Source: Ornithinimicrobium flavum (GTDB lineage: Bacteria; Actinomycetota; Actinomycetes; Actinomycetales; Dermatophilaceae). Taken from it: DNA of 64,000 nt. The stretch is taken from NCBI RefSeq assembly GCF_004526345.1, contig NZ_CP038213.1, positions 3,534,001-3,598,000 on the forward strand, in the 5' to 3' direction. A program made the translations under genes and the position numbers. A model generated the notes under the pieces. That model saw only the letters and a program-made list of their open reading frames with translations, ran no database searches and had not been told where the DNA came from. This document shows positions 50,733 to 59,452 of the stretch, piece after piece; position 1 is the first letter of the stretch; each line of letters starts with the position of its first letter.

Positions 50733-53105
50733 ATGAGCACGCAGCCGACGCACCCGGCCGACGCCCACGACACCATCCGCGTGCACGGCGCCCGGGTCAA
50801 CAACCTGCAGGACGTCGACGTCGAGCTGCCCAAGCGCCGGCTGACCGTGGTGACGGGCATCTCGGGCTCGGGCAAGTCCTCGCTCGTCTTCGGGACGATC
50901 GCGGCCGAGTCCCGGCGGCTCATCAACGAGACCTACTCCAGCTTCGTGCAGGCCTTCATGCCGACGACCGCCCGGCCCGACGTCGACCACCTGGACGGGC
51001 TCACGGCCGCGATCGTCATCGACCAGGAGCGGATGGGCAACAACCCCCGCTCCACCGTGGGCACGGCCACCGACGCGCTGGCCTGGCTGCGGGTCATCTT
51101 CAGCCGGCTGTCGACCCCGCACGTGGGGCCCTCGACGGCCTTCTCCTTCAACACCGCCTCGGTGAGCGGGCAGGGCGCCATCAGCATCGACAAGGGGGCC
51201 GACCGCAAGCCCGTCAAGGAGGTGAAGCGCTTCCAGGTGCTGGGCGGGATGTGCCCGGACTGCGAGGGTATGGGGACGGTCGCCGCGATCGACGAGGACG
51301 TCGTCGTGGACCGCAGCCGGAGCCTCACCGAGGGCGCGATCCTGCTGCCCGGCTACCCGCCCGACTCATGGGGCTGGCGGGCGTACGCCGAGAGCGGTCG
51401 CCTCGACCCGGACAAGACGCTGCGCGACTACTCCGAGGAGGAGTGGCGGTGGCTCATGCACGCCGAGCCGACCAAGGTCAAGGTCGGCGGCATCAACATG
51501 ACCTACCTCGGGCTGGTCCCCCGCATCCGGCAGACCCTCTTCGGCGAGCGCCCGCCCAAGCAGGCGCACATGATCGCCTTCAAGGAGCGGGTCGCGACCG
51601 AGGGCCCCTGCCCCGCCTGCGGCGGCACCCGGCTCAACGAGCCGGCGCGCACCGCCACCGTCCGCGGCACCACCCTGCCCGGGTGCTGCGAGATGGAGAT
51701 CAGCGAGCTGCTGCGGTGGGTCGAGGCGCTGGACGAGCCGAGCGTCGCCCCGGTGCAGCGGGCGCTGGCCGAGATGCTCCGCTCGATGGTCGACATCGGT
51801 CTGGGCTACCTGTCCCTGTCACGGGCCTCCGGCACCCTGTCCGGCGGTGAGTCGCAGCGGGTCAAGATGGTCCGCCACCTCGGGTCGGCCCTGACCGACG
51901 TCACCTACGTCTTCGACGAGCCGACCGTCGGGCTGCACCCGCACGACATCGCCCGGATGAACGACCTGCTGCGCCAGCTGCGCGACTCCGGGAGCACGGT
52001 CCTGGTCGTGGAGCACAAGCCCGAGGTCATCGACTTCGCCGACCACGTCATCGACATCGGCCCCGGCGCGGGGAGCGAGGGCGGCCAGATCGTCTACACC
52101 GGCCCGCGGGAGGGCCTGGAGGCCTCCGGCTCGGTCACCGGCCGGCTGCTGGACCGGCGGCCGACCCTGCGCGAGCCGGTGCGCAGCGCCACCTCATCCC
52201 TGCCGGTGCGTGACGCCCGGCGCAACAACCTCCTCGGGGTCGACGTCGACATCCCGCTCGGGGTGCTCGTCGCCGTGACCGGGGTCGCCGGGTCCGGCAA
52301 GAGCTCGCTCGTCCACGGCTCCCTCGCCGGGCGGGAGGAGGTGCTCATCGTCGACCAGTCCGCGATCCGCGGCTCCCGCCGCTCCAACCCGGCCACCTAC
52401 AGCGGGCTGCTGGACCCGATCCGCACCGCCTTCGCCAAGGAGAACGGCGTCAAGGCCGCGCTCTTCAGCCCCAACTCCGAGGGTGCGTGCCCGGCGTGCA
52501 ACGGCTACGGTGAGATCTTCACCGAGCTGCCCGGTATGCCGCCGGTGGCCACCCCCTGCGAGGCGTGCGGCGGGCGCAGGTTCCAGGACGAGGTGCTCGG
52601 CTACACGCTGCACGGGCTGGCGATCGACGAGGTCCTGCGGCTGTCGGTCGCGGAGGCCGCGGAGGTGTTCACCACCGGCAAGGCCGCGACGATCCTGCGC
52701 CGGCTGCTCGACGTGGGCCTGCCCTACCTGCGGCTGGGGCAGCGGCTGAGCAGCCTGTCCGGCGGCGAGCGCCAGCGGCTCAAGCTGGCCTCCCAGCTCA
52801 GGGCCTCCCCGGTCATCGTCCTGGACGAGCCCAGCTCCGGCCTGCACCTGGCCGACACCGACACCCTGCTCGCGATGCTGCACGGCCTGGTCGACCAGGG
52901 CACGAGCGTGCTGGTCATCGAGCACAACCTGGCCGTCGTGAGTCAGGCGGACTGGATCATCGACGTCGGTCCCGGCGCGGGGCACGAGGGCGGGCGGATC
53001 GTCTTCGAGGGGACACCCGCCCAGATGGTCGAGTCGTCGGACACGCTCACGGCCCAGCACCTGCGCCAGCGCCTCGGTGCCGCCACGGCGCCCCGGCCGC
53101 GCTGA
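50733..53105 (+). CDS. UvrA2-like (DrrC-type) ABC ATPase
   Basis: 790 residues against ~950 for UvrA. Two ABC halves: Walker [21 protein letters not shown] (G42-S49) and [18 protein letters not shown]; signatures [10 protein letters not shown] and [10 protein letters not shown]; Walker [13 protein letters not shown] and [10 protein letters not shown]. Zinc-binding CxxC pairs are present (CPDCEG, CPACGG, CPACNG, CEACGG). The shorter first half suggests that the UvrB-binding region is reduced or missing, as in class II UvrA and daunorubicin-resistance DrrC. DNA-lesion or DNA-bound drug clearance is the expected role. The last 59 bases overlap the convergent MFS gene. Confidence 0.9.
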   Translation: MSTQPTHPADAHDTIRVHGARVNNLQDVDVELPKRRLTVVTGISGSGKSSLVFGTIAAESRRLINETYSSFVQAFMPTTARPDVDHLDGLTAAIVIDQERMGNNPRSTVGTATDALAWLRVIFSRLSTPHVGPSTAFSFNTASVSGQGAISIDKGADRKPVKEVKRFQVLGGMCPDCEGMGTVAAIDEDVVVDRSRSLTEGAILLPGYPPDSWGWRAYAESGRLDPDKTLRDYSEEEWRWLMHAEPTKVKVGGINMTYLGLVPRIRQTLFGERPPKQAHMIAFKERVATEGPCPACGGTRLNEPARTATVRGTTLPGCCEMEISELLRWVEALDEPSVAPVQRALAEMLRSMVDIGLGYLSLSRASGTLSGGESQRVKMVRHLGSALTDVTYVFDEPTVGLHPHDIARMNDLLRQLRDSGSTVLVVEHKPEVIDFADHVIDIGPGAGSEGGQIVYTGPREGLEASGSVTGRLLDRRPTLREPVRSATSSLPVRDARRNNLLGVDVDIPLGVLVAVTGVAGSGKSSLVHGSLAGREEVLIVDQSAIRGSRRSNPATYSGLLDPIRTAFAKENGVKAALFSPNSEGACPACNGYGEIFTELPGMPPVATPCEACGGRRFQDEVLGYTLHGLAIDEVLRLSVAEAAEVFTTGKAATILRRLLDVGLPYLRLGQRLSSLSGGERQRLKLASQLRASPVIVLDEPSSGLHLADTDTLLAMLHGLVDQGTSVLVIEHNLAVVSQADWIIDVGPGAGHEGGRIVFEGTPAQMVESSDTLTAQHLRQRLGAATAPRPR

Positions 53106-54342
53106 GCAGCACCCCGGCCCCGGTGAGCAGGATCAGCCACCGGTAGTCGACCGCGGCGATGACCGCCGCGACCACGAGGGTGGCCAGGGTCTGGGGCAGG
53201 TTGAGGGCCAGGTTCATCGCCGCGGCGGTGCGGCCCTGCAGGTGGGGCGGCGTGAGCCGCTGGCGCAGGGTGACGAAGGCGACCACGATCCAGCTCACCG
53301 TGGCACCGGCCAGCAGGAAGGCCGGGACGGCCGCCGCCGGGGCGGGCACGAGGAGCAGGAACGCCGCCAGCCCCAGGACGAGCACCGCGACGCTGAGCAG
53401 CCGCACCTCGCCCCACCGCCCGATGAGCCGGGCGGCGACGACCCCGCCGACCACCGCCCCCAGGCCCTGGATGCTCACCAGCACGCCGAGCGCGCTCGCG
53501 GGCACCCCGAGGCCCTGCTCCAGGTAGGGGAAGATCGCGGCGTTGACCACGCCCATCGCCCCGAAGGCGACCGCGAGCAGGACGGTGAGCCGACCCAGCG
53601 GCGGCGTCCGGGACAGGTGCCGGAAGCCGGCCGACAGCTCCGACCACCACGTGCCCAGCTCCTCCTTCGGCTGGGGCGGCGTCTCGCTGACCCGCAGCGA
53701 GGCGAGGACGGCCGCGGCCAGCCCGAAGACCACGGCCACGAAGGCGGCGACCGCGTGCGGCCCTACCGCGACGTAGAGACCCGCGCCGACCAGGGGCGCG
53801 ACCAGCCGGAAGCCCTGGTCGATCGTCGTGAGCACCCCGTTGCCGGAGGCGAGCGCCTCGTCGGGCAGCAGGTCGCGCACGAGGCCTGCCTGGGCGGAGG
53901 CGGTGAGGTAGGTGATGGCGGAGTAGACCAGCGTCACCGCGTAGATCAGCCAGACCTGCTCGGCGGTGCGCACGAGGAGCAGCACGAGCACCACCGCGGC
54001 CACGGCGCCGTTGGCCAGCACCAGCAGGGACCGGCGCGAGGTGCGGTCGGCGAGCTGGCCGAAGAACGGCGCGAGCAGGGCCGGCAGCCCCATGAGCCCG
54101 AAGGTGACCGCGGCCGCCGCGTCGCTGCCGCTGAGGTCCTTCACCCACACCGCCAGGACCAGGAAGAGGGTGCTGTCGGCGAGGTTGGTCAGCACCCAGG
54201 CCAGGGTGAGCCGTGGGAAGCCGGGGTGCCGCCACGCGGTCGGGCGCCGGCGGTGCCAGGCGAGCCGGTCGGTGAGCCGGTCGGCGACGAGGGGGACGGG
54301 CGGGACGACGGCGTCCGAGCGCTCCCCCTCTCCCTGCCTCAC
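53047..54342 (-). CDS. MFS transporter (drug efflux-like)
   Basis: 431 residues with 12 predicted membrane segments and a central polar loop (ETPPQPKEELGTWWSELSAG). The MFS loop 2-3 motif is seen as FFGQLADRTSRRSLL. The N-terminus is FPRLTLAWVLTNLADSTLFL. Substrate unknown. GTG start with TAGGAT eight bases upstream (54351-54356). Its C-terminal tail ([12 protein letters not shown]) is encoded within the end of the UvrA2-like gene on the other strand, an unusually long tail-to-tail overlap. Confidence 0.85.
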   Translation of the reverse strand: MRQGEGERSDAVVPPVPLVADRLTDRLAWHRRRPTAWRHPGFPRLTLAWVLTNLADSTLFLVLAVWVKDLSGSDAAAAVTFGLMGLPALLAPFFGQLADRTSRRSLLVLANGAVAAVVLVLLLVRTAEQVWLIYAVTLVYSAITYLTASAQAGLVRDLLPDEALASGNGVLTTIDQGFRLVAPLVGAGLYVAVGPHAVAAFVAVVFGLAAAVLASLRVSETPPQPKEELGTWWSELSAGFRHLSRTPPLGRLTVLLAVAFGAMGVVNAAIFPYLEQGLGVPASALGVLVSIQGLGAVVGGVVAARLIGRWGEVRLLSVAVLVLGLAAFLLLVPAPAAAVPAFLLAGATVSWIVVAFVTLRQRLTPPHLQGRTAAAMNLALNLPQTLATLVVAAVIAAVDYRWLILLTGAGVLLSAAGAPWRHRGAGAGAGP

Positions 54343-54350
54343 GACCCGCG

Positions 54351-54356
54351 ATCCTA
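54351..54356 (-). promoter_or_regulatory. Putative leaderless -10 element (TAGGAT)
   Basis: Minus-strand TAGGAT eight bases before the GTG at 54342. Confidence 0.45.
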
Positions 54357-54396
54357 CCGGCGGAATGCCTGCAGCCCCGCGACGTTGTCCATCCGT

Positions 54397-55413
54397 ATGA
54401 AGCGCATCGGCTTTCTGTCCTTCGGCCACTGGACACCCCACCCCCAGTCGGCCACCCGCTCCGCCGCGGACGTGCTGCACCAGTCGATCGACCTGGCGGT
54501 CGCCGCGGAGGAGCTGGGGGCCGACGGCGCCTACTTCCGGGTGCACCACTTCGCCCGGCAGCTGGCCTCCCCCTTCCCGCTGCTCGCCGCGGTCGGGGCA
54601 CGGACGCGGCGGATCGAGATCGGCACGGGCGTGATTGACATGCGCTACGAGAACCCCCTCTCCATGGTGGAGGACGCCGGCGCCGCCGACCTCATCTCCG
54701 GGGGCCGCCTCCAGCTGGGCATCAGCCGCGGGTCGCCGGAGCAGGTGATCGAGGGCTACCGGCACTTCGGCCACCACCCCGCCGAGGGGGAGACCGACGC
54801 GGGCATGGCGCGACGGCATACCGCCACCTTCCTGCAGGCCCTGGAGGGCGAGGGCTTCGCCGAGCCCAACCCCCGCCCGATGTTCCCCAACCCGCCCGGT
54901 CTGCTGCGGCTCGAGCCGCACTCGGAAGGGCTGCGGGAGCGGATCTGGTGGGGCGCGGGCTCGCGGGCCACCGCGCGGTGGGCCGCCGAGCAGGGGATGA
55001 ACCTCATGAGCTCGACCCTGCTCACCGAGGACGCCGGGATCCCCTTCCATCAGCTGCAGGCGGAGCAGATCCAGCTCTTCACACAGGCGTGGGCGGAGGC
55101 CGGGCACGACCGGGCACCCCGCACCTCGGTGTCCCGCAGCATCTTCCCCCTCGTCACCGAGCAGGACCACGCCTACTTCGGGCTGGAGCGCCGCAGCTCC
55201 GACCAGGTCGGCATGCTCGAGGGCGGACGCGCCACCTTCGGCAGGACGTATGCGGCCGAGCCGGACCAGCTCGTGACCCAGCTGGCCCAGGACGAGGCCG
55301 TGGCCGCCGCGGACACCCTGCTGCTCACGGTGCCGAACCAGCTGGGCGTCGACTACTGCGCCCACGTGATCGAGCAGGTCCTGCACGTGGCCGCGGAGCT
55401 CGGCTGGCGCTGA
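54397..55413 (+). CDS. LLM class flavin-dependent oxidoreductase
   Basis: 338 residues, luciferase-like TIM barrel: MKRIGFLSFGHWTPHPQSAT, ELGADGAYFRVHHFARQLAS, GARTRRIEIGTGVIDMRYEN then PLSMVEDAGAADLISGGRLQ and LGISRGSPEQ. It is a different subgroup from the CE1758 enzyme at 15.7 kb and has no FMN reductase beside it. Substrate unknown. Convergent with the second MFS gene. Confidence 0.9.
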   Translation: MKRIGFLSFGHWTPHPQSATRSAADVLHQSIDLAVAAEELGADGAYFRVHHFARQLASPFPLLAAVGARTRRIEIGTGVIDMRYENPLSMVEDAGAADLISGGRLQLGISRGSPEQVIEGYRHFGHHPAEGETDAGMARRHTATFLQALEGEGFAEPNPRPMFPNPPGLLRLEPHSEGLRERIWWGAGSRATARWAAEQGMNLMSSTLLTEDAGIPFHQLQAEQIQLFTQAWAEAGHDRAPRTSVSRSIFPLVTEQDHAYFGLERRSSDQVGMLEGGRATFGRTYAAEPDQLVTQLAQDEAVAAADTLLLTVPNQLGVDYCAHVIEQVLHVAAELGWR

Positions 55414-55417
55414 CGCC

Positions 55418-56793
55418 TCAGCCCCGGCGCACCCGGAAGCGCGCCACCTCCCGGTGCGTCAGCGCCACCCACCCGGTCACGGCCAGGCACAGGGCACCCC
55501 CGAGCACCGCCGCGACCGCCGGCGTCGTCAGCCCGGCGACGAGGCCCGCCCGGGCGTTGCCGAGGTCTGGGCCGGCCACGCCGACGACGTGCTCCACGGC
55601 GCTGACCCGTCCCAGGTGGCTGTCCGGGGTGGCCAGCTGCACCGTCGCGGCGCGGGAGGTGACCGACGCCACGTCCGTCGCACCGGCCACCACGAGGGCG
55701 CCCAGCACGACCCAGACCACGCCGCCCAGCGCCCCGAGCCCGAGGGCGAGCATCGCCAGGCCCCACACCCCAACGGCGAGCAGCTGGACCCGGCCCAGCC
55801 GGTCGCTGCGGGACACCAGGCCCGAGACCAGGCCGGCGGCGGCCCCACCGACGGCGAGCGCGCTCATGAACAGACCGAGCGTGCGCGGGTCCCCGGCGAA
55901 GAGCTCCTCGTTGATCATCGGGAAGAGGGCGACCGGGAAGGACAGGAGCATCGCGGCGAGGTCGAGCAGGAAGGACCCGCGGAGCACCCGGTCCCGCACG
56001 ACCAGCGCGACCCCCTCGGTGAGCAGGGACCCCGCGCGTCGGGTGCGGCGCCATACCGGGCCGCGCGGGTGTCGCGACGGCCCGGCCCGACCGACGGCGG
56101 CGACGGCTCGGCGGGCTCCCGCGGCTCTGCGGGCTCGCGCGGGTCGGCGGGCTCGCGCGGGTCGGCGGGCTCGCGCGGGTCCGCGGGTTCGCGCAGCGGC
56201 GGCATCGGCGGGAGCCGCAGCACCGCCCACCAGGAGACGACGAGTGTCAGCGCGTTGACGAGGTAGCCCGCCGGGGGGCTGGTCGCGGCGACGAGCACCC
56301 CGCCGAGCGCAGGCCCCACCAGCACCCCGATCTGGAAGGCGATCATGTGCAGCGTGACGCCGGCGGCGACCAGCTCGCGCGGGAGCAGCCGGACCACGAA
56401 GGTGCGTCGCGACGGAGCACCCACGGCGTTGCACGCCGTCTGCAGCGAGATCAGGCCGAGCAGGACCGGCAGGGGCGCCGGCCCCAGCAGTAGCTGCCCG
56501 GCCAGCGCCAGGGCGACGACGGCCTGGCCGGTGGTCGACCAGAGCGCCACGACCCGGCGGTCGAGCACGTCGGCCAGGGGCCCGCCGAGCAGCCCGAGGA
56601 CGATCATCGGGACCGCCTGGACCAGACCGATCGCCCCGACCCAGAAGGGGTTGCGGGTGCTCTCCCAGACCTGCAGCAGGACGGCCACGACCGCGACCTG
56701 GTGCCCCACCCCGCCCAGCACGCCGCTCACCCACAGCCGCCGGTAGGGGGCGCTGACCCGCAGGGGGGCCAGGTCCACCAGGGCGTGCAGCAC
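55418..56793 (-). CDS. MFS transporter, one frame break within about 56045-56100
   Basis: About 458 residues after correction, 12 membrane segments. The first six (PYRRLWVSGVLGGVGHQVAV, GGPLADVLDRRVVALWSTTG) and the last six (GSFLLDLAAMLLSFPVALFP, SDRLGRVQLLAVGVWGLAML) lie in different frames; one missing base in or after the central loop joins them. The loop carries repeats of REPADP. The GTG start at 56793 has TAGGGT eight bases upstream. Resembles enterobactin-exporter-type MFS proteins. Probably functional if the break is an error. Confidence 0.78.
56107..56196. repeat. 18-base tandem repeats encoding REPADP/REPAEP in an MFS loop
   Basis: Five imperfect 18-base units encode three REPADP and two REPAEP on the minus strand, in the cytoplasmic loop between membrane segments 6 and 7. 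The frame break of this gene lies just downstream. Confidence 0.75.
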
Positions 56794-56801
56794 GACCGTC
56801 G

Positions 56802-56819
56802 ACCCTACCGCCGTAGGGT
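56802..56819. promoter_or_regulatory. Back-to-back leaderless promoters forming an inverted repeat
   Basis: ACCCTAC-CGCC-GTAGGGT is a perfect 7-bp inverted repeat. Its arms contain TAGGGT on each strand: 56814-56819 (plus) lies six bases before the rhomboid GTG at 56826, and 56802-56807 (minus) lies eight bases before the MFS GTG at 56793. The palindrome may simply be two -10 elements facing away from each other; only one polymerase could bind at a time. Confidence 0.5.
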
Positions 56820-56825
56820 GGGCCG

Positions 56826-57431
56826 GTGACCACGTGGAGACCCGCCGACCCGCCTGCCCGGGCCGGCTCGCCCGCCTGGGTCCGCCGCCTGGTCCCGGTC
56901 GTCGTGCTGCTCGCCCTCATGTGGGTGACCGAGACGGTCGACCAGGTGGCCCCGGTGAGCCTGGACCAGTTCGGCATCCGCCCGCGCGACCCGGGCCACC
57001 TGCAGGGGATCGTGCTCAGCCCGTTCCTGCACCTCGGGTTCAGCCATCTCATCAGCAACACGGTGGTGCTGCTGGTGCTGGGCTCTCTGCTGGCGCTGAC
57101 CACCCGGCACCTGTGGTCGGTCACGGTGGGGGTCGTGCTGCTCAGCGGCCTGGGGGTGTGGGTGTTCGGCGGGCCGGGGACGGTGCACATCGGGGCCAGC
57201 GGGGTCGTCTACGGGTATGCCGCCTTCCTCGCCGTCTACGGCTTCGTCGCGCGGCGCCTCGGGCAGGCCCTGGTCGGGGTGCTCGTCGTGCTCGTCTACG
57301 GGTCGATGATCTGGGGGGTGCTGCCCGTGCAGCAGGGGGTCTCCTGGCAGGCCCACCTCTTCGGCGCCGTGGCCGGGGTGCTCCTGGCCGTGCGTCAGGG
57401 CCGGCTCGACCGCGCCGCCGCCCGCCGCTGA
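56826..57431 (+). CDS. Rhomboid-family intramembrane serine protease
   Basis: 201 residues, six hydrophobic segments. The catalytic serine motif is HIGASGVVYGYAAF (GxSG), the catalytic histidine is in SWQAHLFGAVAG, and the loop-1 region is SPFLHLGFSHLISNTVVLLV. All key residues are present. It cleaves membrane proteins; the target is unknown. GTG start from TAGGGT-N6. Confidence 0.88.
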   Translation: MTTWRPADPPARAGSPAWVRRLVPVVVLLALMWVTETVDQVAPVSLDQFGIRPRDPGHLQGIVLSPFLHLGFSHLISNTVVLLVLGSLLALTTRHLWSVTVGVVLLSGLGVWVFGGPGTVHIGASGVVYGYAAFLAVYGFVARRLGQALVGVLVVLVYGSMIWGVLPVQQGVSWQAHLFGAVAGVLLAVRQGRLDRAAARR

Positions 57432-57437
57432 GTCAGA

Positions 57438-57443
57438 TACCCT
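57438..57443 (+). promoter_or_regulatory. Putative leaderless -10 element (TACCCT)
   Basis: TACCCT seven bases before the ATG at 57451. Confidence 0.45.
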
Positions 57444-57450
57444 GGGGGGC

Positions 57451-57945
57451 ATGCTGAGCGCCCACCTGGACACCCTGCGGAGCTGGAGCGCCCGTCGCTG
57501 GTGGTCGGCTCTGGCCGCGGCGGTCGGCACCGTCCTGCTCATCGGCATCCCCACCGTGCTCGTCCCCAACCCGGTCTTCGGCCGCGAGATCGCGACCACG
57601 TCCTGGGCCTGGCCGGTCCTGCTCGTCACCGCCGCGCTGAGCGGGCTGGTGCTGGCCAGCTACGTCCGCGAGCCGGGGCGGGTCGCCGCCCCGCCCGTCC
57701 CCGACAGCGGCGGGCGCCGGGGGATGCTCGGCGGGGTGCTGACCTTCTTCGCCGTCGGCTGCCCCGTGTGCAACAAGATCGTGCTGCTGGCGCTGGGCTA
57801 CGCCGGCGCCCTGCAGTGGTTCGCCCCCGTCCAGCCCGTCCTCGCCGCGCTCGCCGTCATCGCCCTCGGGTGGGCGCTGCACGCCCGGCTCAGCGGTGAG
57901 CGGGCCTGCGCGGTCGCGCCCGTCACGCCGACCCGGGTGGGCTGA
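57451..57945 (+). CDS. Small membrane protein with CPVCNK motif
   Basis: 164 residues with four hydrophobic segments (WWSALAAAVGTVLLIGIPTV, WPVLLVTAALSGLVLASYV, GMLGGVLTFFAVG, VLAALAVIALGWAL). A conserved-looking VGCPVCNKIVLLALGYAGAL follows the third segment; the CPVC pair next to the membrane could bind metal or undergo thiol exchange. I do not recognise a named family. The C-terminus overlaps the convergent methyltransferase by 23 bases. Confidence 0.75.
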   Translation: MLSAHLDTLRSWSARRWWSALAAAVGTVLLIGIPTVLVPNPVFGREIATTSWAWPVLLVTAALSGLVLASYVREPGRVAAPPVPDSGGRRGMLGGVLTFFAVGCPVCNKIVLLALGYAGALQWFAPVQPVLAALAVIALGWALHARLSGERACAVAPVTPTRVG

Positions 57946-58555
57946 GGTCCAGACGTCGGGCGTGCACCGCCTCCATCACCCCGAGGGTGTGGCGGTGCGT
58001 CGCGACCACCTCCACGCGGTCGGTCGGCAGCACCCGCACCGGCCGGCGCGTGAAGTGCTCCTCCGCCGCGGGGACCGTGACCCGCTCCAGGGCGCGCTGG
58101 CCGAGCCGGACCGGCCAGGAGCTGGACTCGACGTGGTCGGCCAGCAGCAGGTCTCCCCCCGGCCGGAGCACGCGCAGCGCCTCGGCCAGCACCCGGTCGA
58201 GGTCGGGGACGCAGCACAGGACGTAGGTCGACACCACCGCGTCGAAACCGGCGTCGTCGAAGGGGAGCGCACCGGCGTCTGCGACCAGCAGCTCCACCTC
58301 CCGGGGGCCGCCCCGGCCCACCTTAACGCTCGCCCGGTCGACCATGGCGCTGCTCGCGTCCAGGGCCGTCAGGCGCACGCCGGGGTCGTAGTGGGCGAGG
58401 TTCGCGCCAGTCCCGACGCCGATCTCCAGGACCCGCCCCCGGGCCCGGCCCACCGCCCACGCCCGACCCCGGGCGAGCAGCCGCCGCTCGAGGAGCGCGG
58501 TGGCCGCGTCATACCTGTCCGCCACCCGGTCCCAGTGCTTGACGGTGCCCACCAC
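57923..58555 (-). CDS. Class I SAM-dependent methyltransferase
   Basis: 210 residues. SAM-binding motif I VLEIGVGTGANLAHYDP, motif II region LTALDASSAMVDRA, then VADAGALPFDDAGFDAVVST and LRVLRPGGDLLLADHV. Similar to UbiE/phosphatidylethanolamine methyltransferase-type small-molecule enzymes. Substrate unknown. Confidence 0.88.
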   Translation of the reverse strand: MVGTVKHWDRVADRYDAATALLERRLLARGRAWAVGRARGRVLEIGVGTGANLAHYDPGVRLTALDASSAMVDRASVKVGRGGPREVELLVADAGALPFDDAGFDAVVSTYVLCCVPDLDRVLAEALRVLRPGGDLLLADHVESSSWPVRLGQRALERVTVPAAEEHFTRRPVRVLPTDRVEVVATHRHTLGVMEAVHARRLDLSPPGSA

Positions 58556-58570
58556 CCCACTCTCCCCCGG

Positions 58571-58843
58571 TCAGAGGAGCAGCGCCACCACGAAGGCCGC
58601 GTAACAGGCCAGGGCCGACCAGGCGAGCACGTCCCGCAGCCGCGTCGGGGCGTCGGCGGCGACGGCCAGCCCGAGGGCCGCCAGCAGGGCCCACGCCCCG
58701 GGATGGCCCCAGCGGATCGCGGACGCCTGCAGCCCGGTCGTCGTCCCGGCCCGGTCCGGGACGACCCCGACCCAGAGCGCGCTGAGGCCCGCGGCGACGA
58801 TGGCGCCCGCGAGCGCGAGGGTCCTTCGGGTGGGTGCGGTCAC
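58571..58843 (-). CDS. Small membrane protein downstream of PadR regulator
   Basis: 90 residues with three hydrophobic segments (LALAGAIVAAGLSALWVGVV, GAWALLAALGLAVAA, VLAWSALACYAAFVVALLL). Not recognised. Its GTG start overlaps the padR stop by four bases (GTGA), so it is translated with the regulator, and a PadR-controlled unit is likely. Confidence 0.78.
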   Translation of the reverse strand: MTAPTRRTLALAGAIVAAGLSALWVGVVPDRAGTTTGLQASAIRWGHPGAWALLAALGLAVAADAPTRLRDVLAWSALACYAAFVVALLL

Positions 58844-59379
58844 GTCGTCTCCTCGGCGAGCCGGGCGGCGGTCTCGGCGTTCCACGCCAGGCCGGCCTCG
58901 ACGAGCAGCACGCCGTGCCGGACGGTGGCCAGCCAGTAGGGCTGGTCGGGAGAGGTCTCGGCGCGCACGAACTGCTCGATCTGACGGTAGCGCTCGCGCG
59001 CCTGCAGCAGGCGCTCCCGGTGGCGGTCCAGGTGGGCGGCGATCACCCCGGGGTCGGCGTGCCGGCCGAAGAAGAGCTGCAGGAGCAGCTCGTGGCGCTC
59101 CGGCGACAGGGACCGGGCCTCCTGCGCGAGCCACGCGCGCAGCGCCTCCCGTCCCGCGGGGGTGAGCTCGACGGGCTCGCCCCGGTCCGCCCCGCCGCCC
59201 ACGCGCGCGACGAGCCCCTCCTGCTCCAGGTCGCGGAGCGTGGGGTAGAGCTGCCCGAAGCTCTCCTGCCAGAAGTGTCCCACCGAGGCGCGGATCTCCT
59301 CGCGCAGGCGGTAGCCCGTCATCGGCCCGTGGGTGAGCATGCCGAGGACGGCATACCTCGTCGTCGTGCGGCGGCTCAC
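58840..59379 (-). CDS. PadR-family transcriptional regulator
   Basis: 179 residues. N-terminal winged helix TRYAVLGMLTHGPMTGYRLR, FWQESFGQLYPTLRDLEQEG and a beta-wing; C-terminal coiled-coil dimerisation helices (HLDRHRERLLQARERYRQIE). PadR proteins repress stress or efflux genes, often including their own operon. The GTG at 59379 starts right at the conserved SRRTTTRYAVLG and has TACAGT seven bases upstream. A perfect palindrome (59391-59403) overlaps that promoter. Confidence 0.9.
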   Translation of the reverse strand: MSRRTTTRYAVLGMLTHGPMTGYRLREEIRASVGHFWQESFGQLYPTLRDLEQEGLVARVGGGADRGEPVELTPAGREALRAWLAQEARSLSPERHELLLQLFFGRHADPGVIAAHLDRHRERLLQARERYRQIEQFVRAETSPDQPYWLATVRHGVLLVEAGLAWNAETAARLAEETT

Positions 59380-59386
59380 CCGTGCC

Positions 59387-59403
59387 ACTGTATCTGCCAG
59401 ATA
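59387..59403. promoter_or_regulatory. PadR promoter and operator palindrome
   Basis: Minus-strand -10 TACAGT (59387-59392) lies seven bases before the padR GTG and overlaps TATCTG-C-CAGATA (59391-59403), a perfect 6-bp inverted repeat with one central base and an AT-rich exception in this GC-rich DNA. A bound PadR dimer would block its own promoter and may affect the epimerase gene starting 50 bases away. Confidence 0.65.
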
Positions 59404-59452
59404 TGGCCGTGGCAAGGTGCGCTCGCGCCCGCGCTGTGTGGTCGGGTGAGGT

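Noticed and set aside
57432..57450. GATACCCTGGGGGGCAT before the CPVCNK membrane protein resembles half of a CsoR-type copper operator.
   Set aside because: The arms do not match properly, and the TACCCT hexamer is fully explained as a leaderless -10 element.
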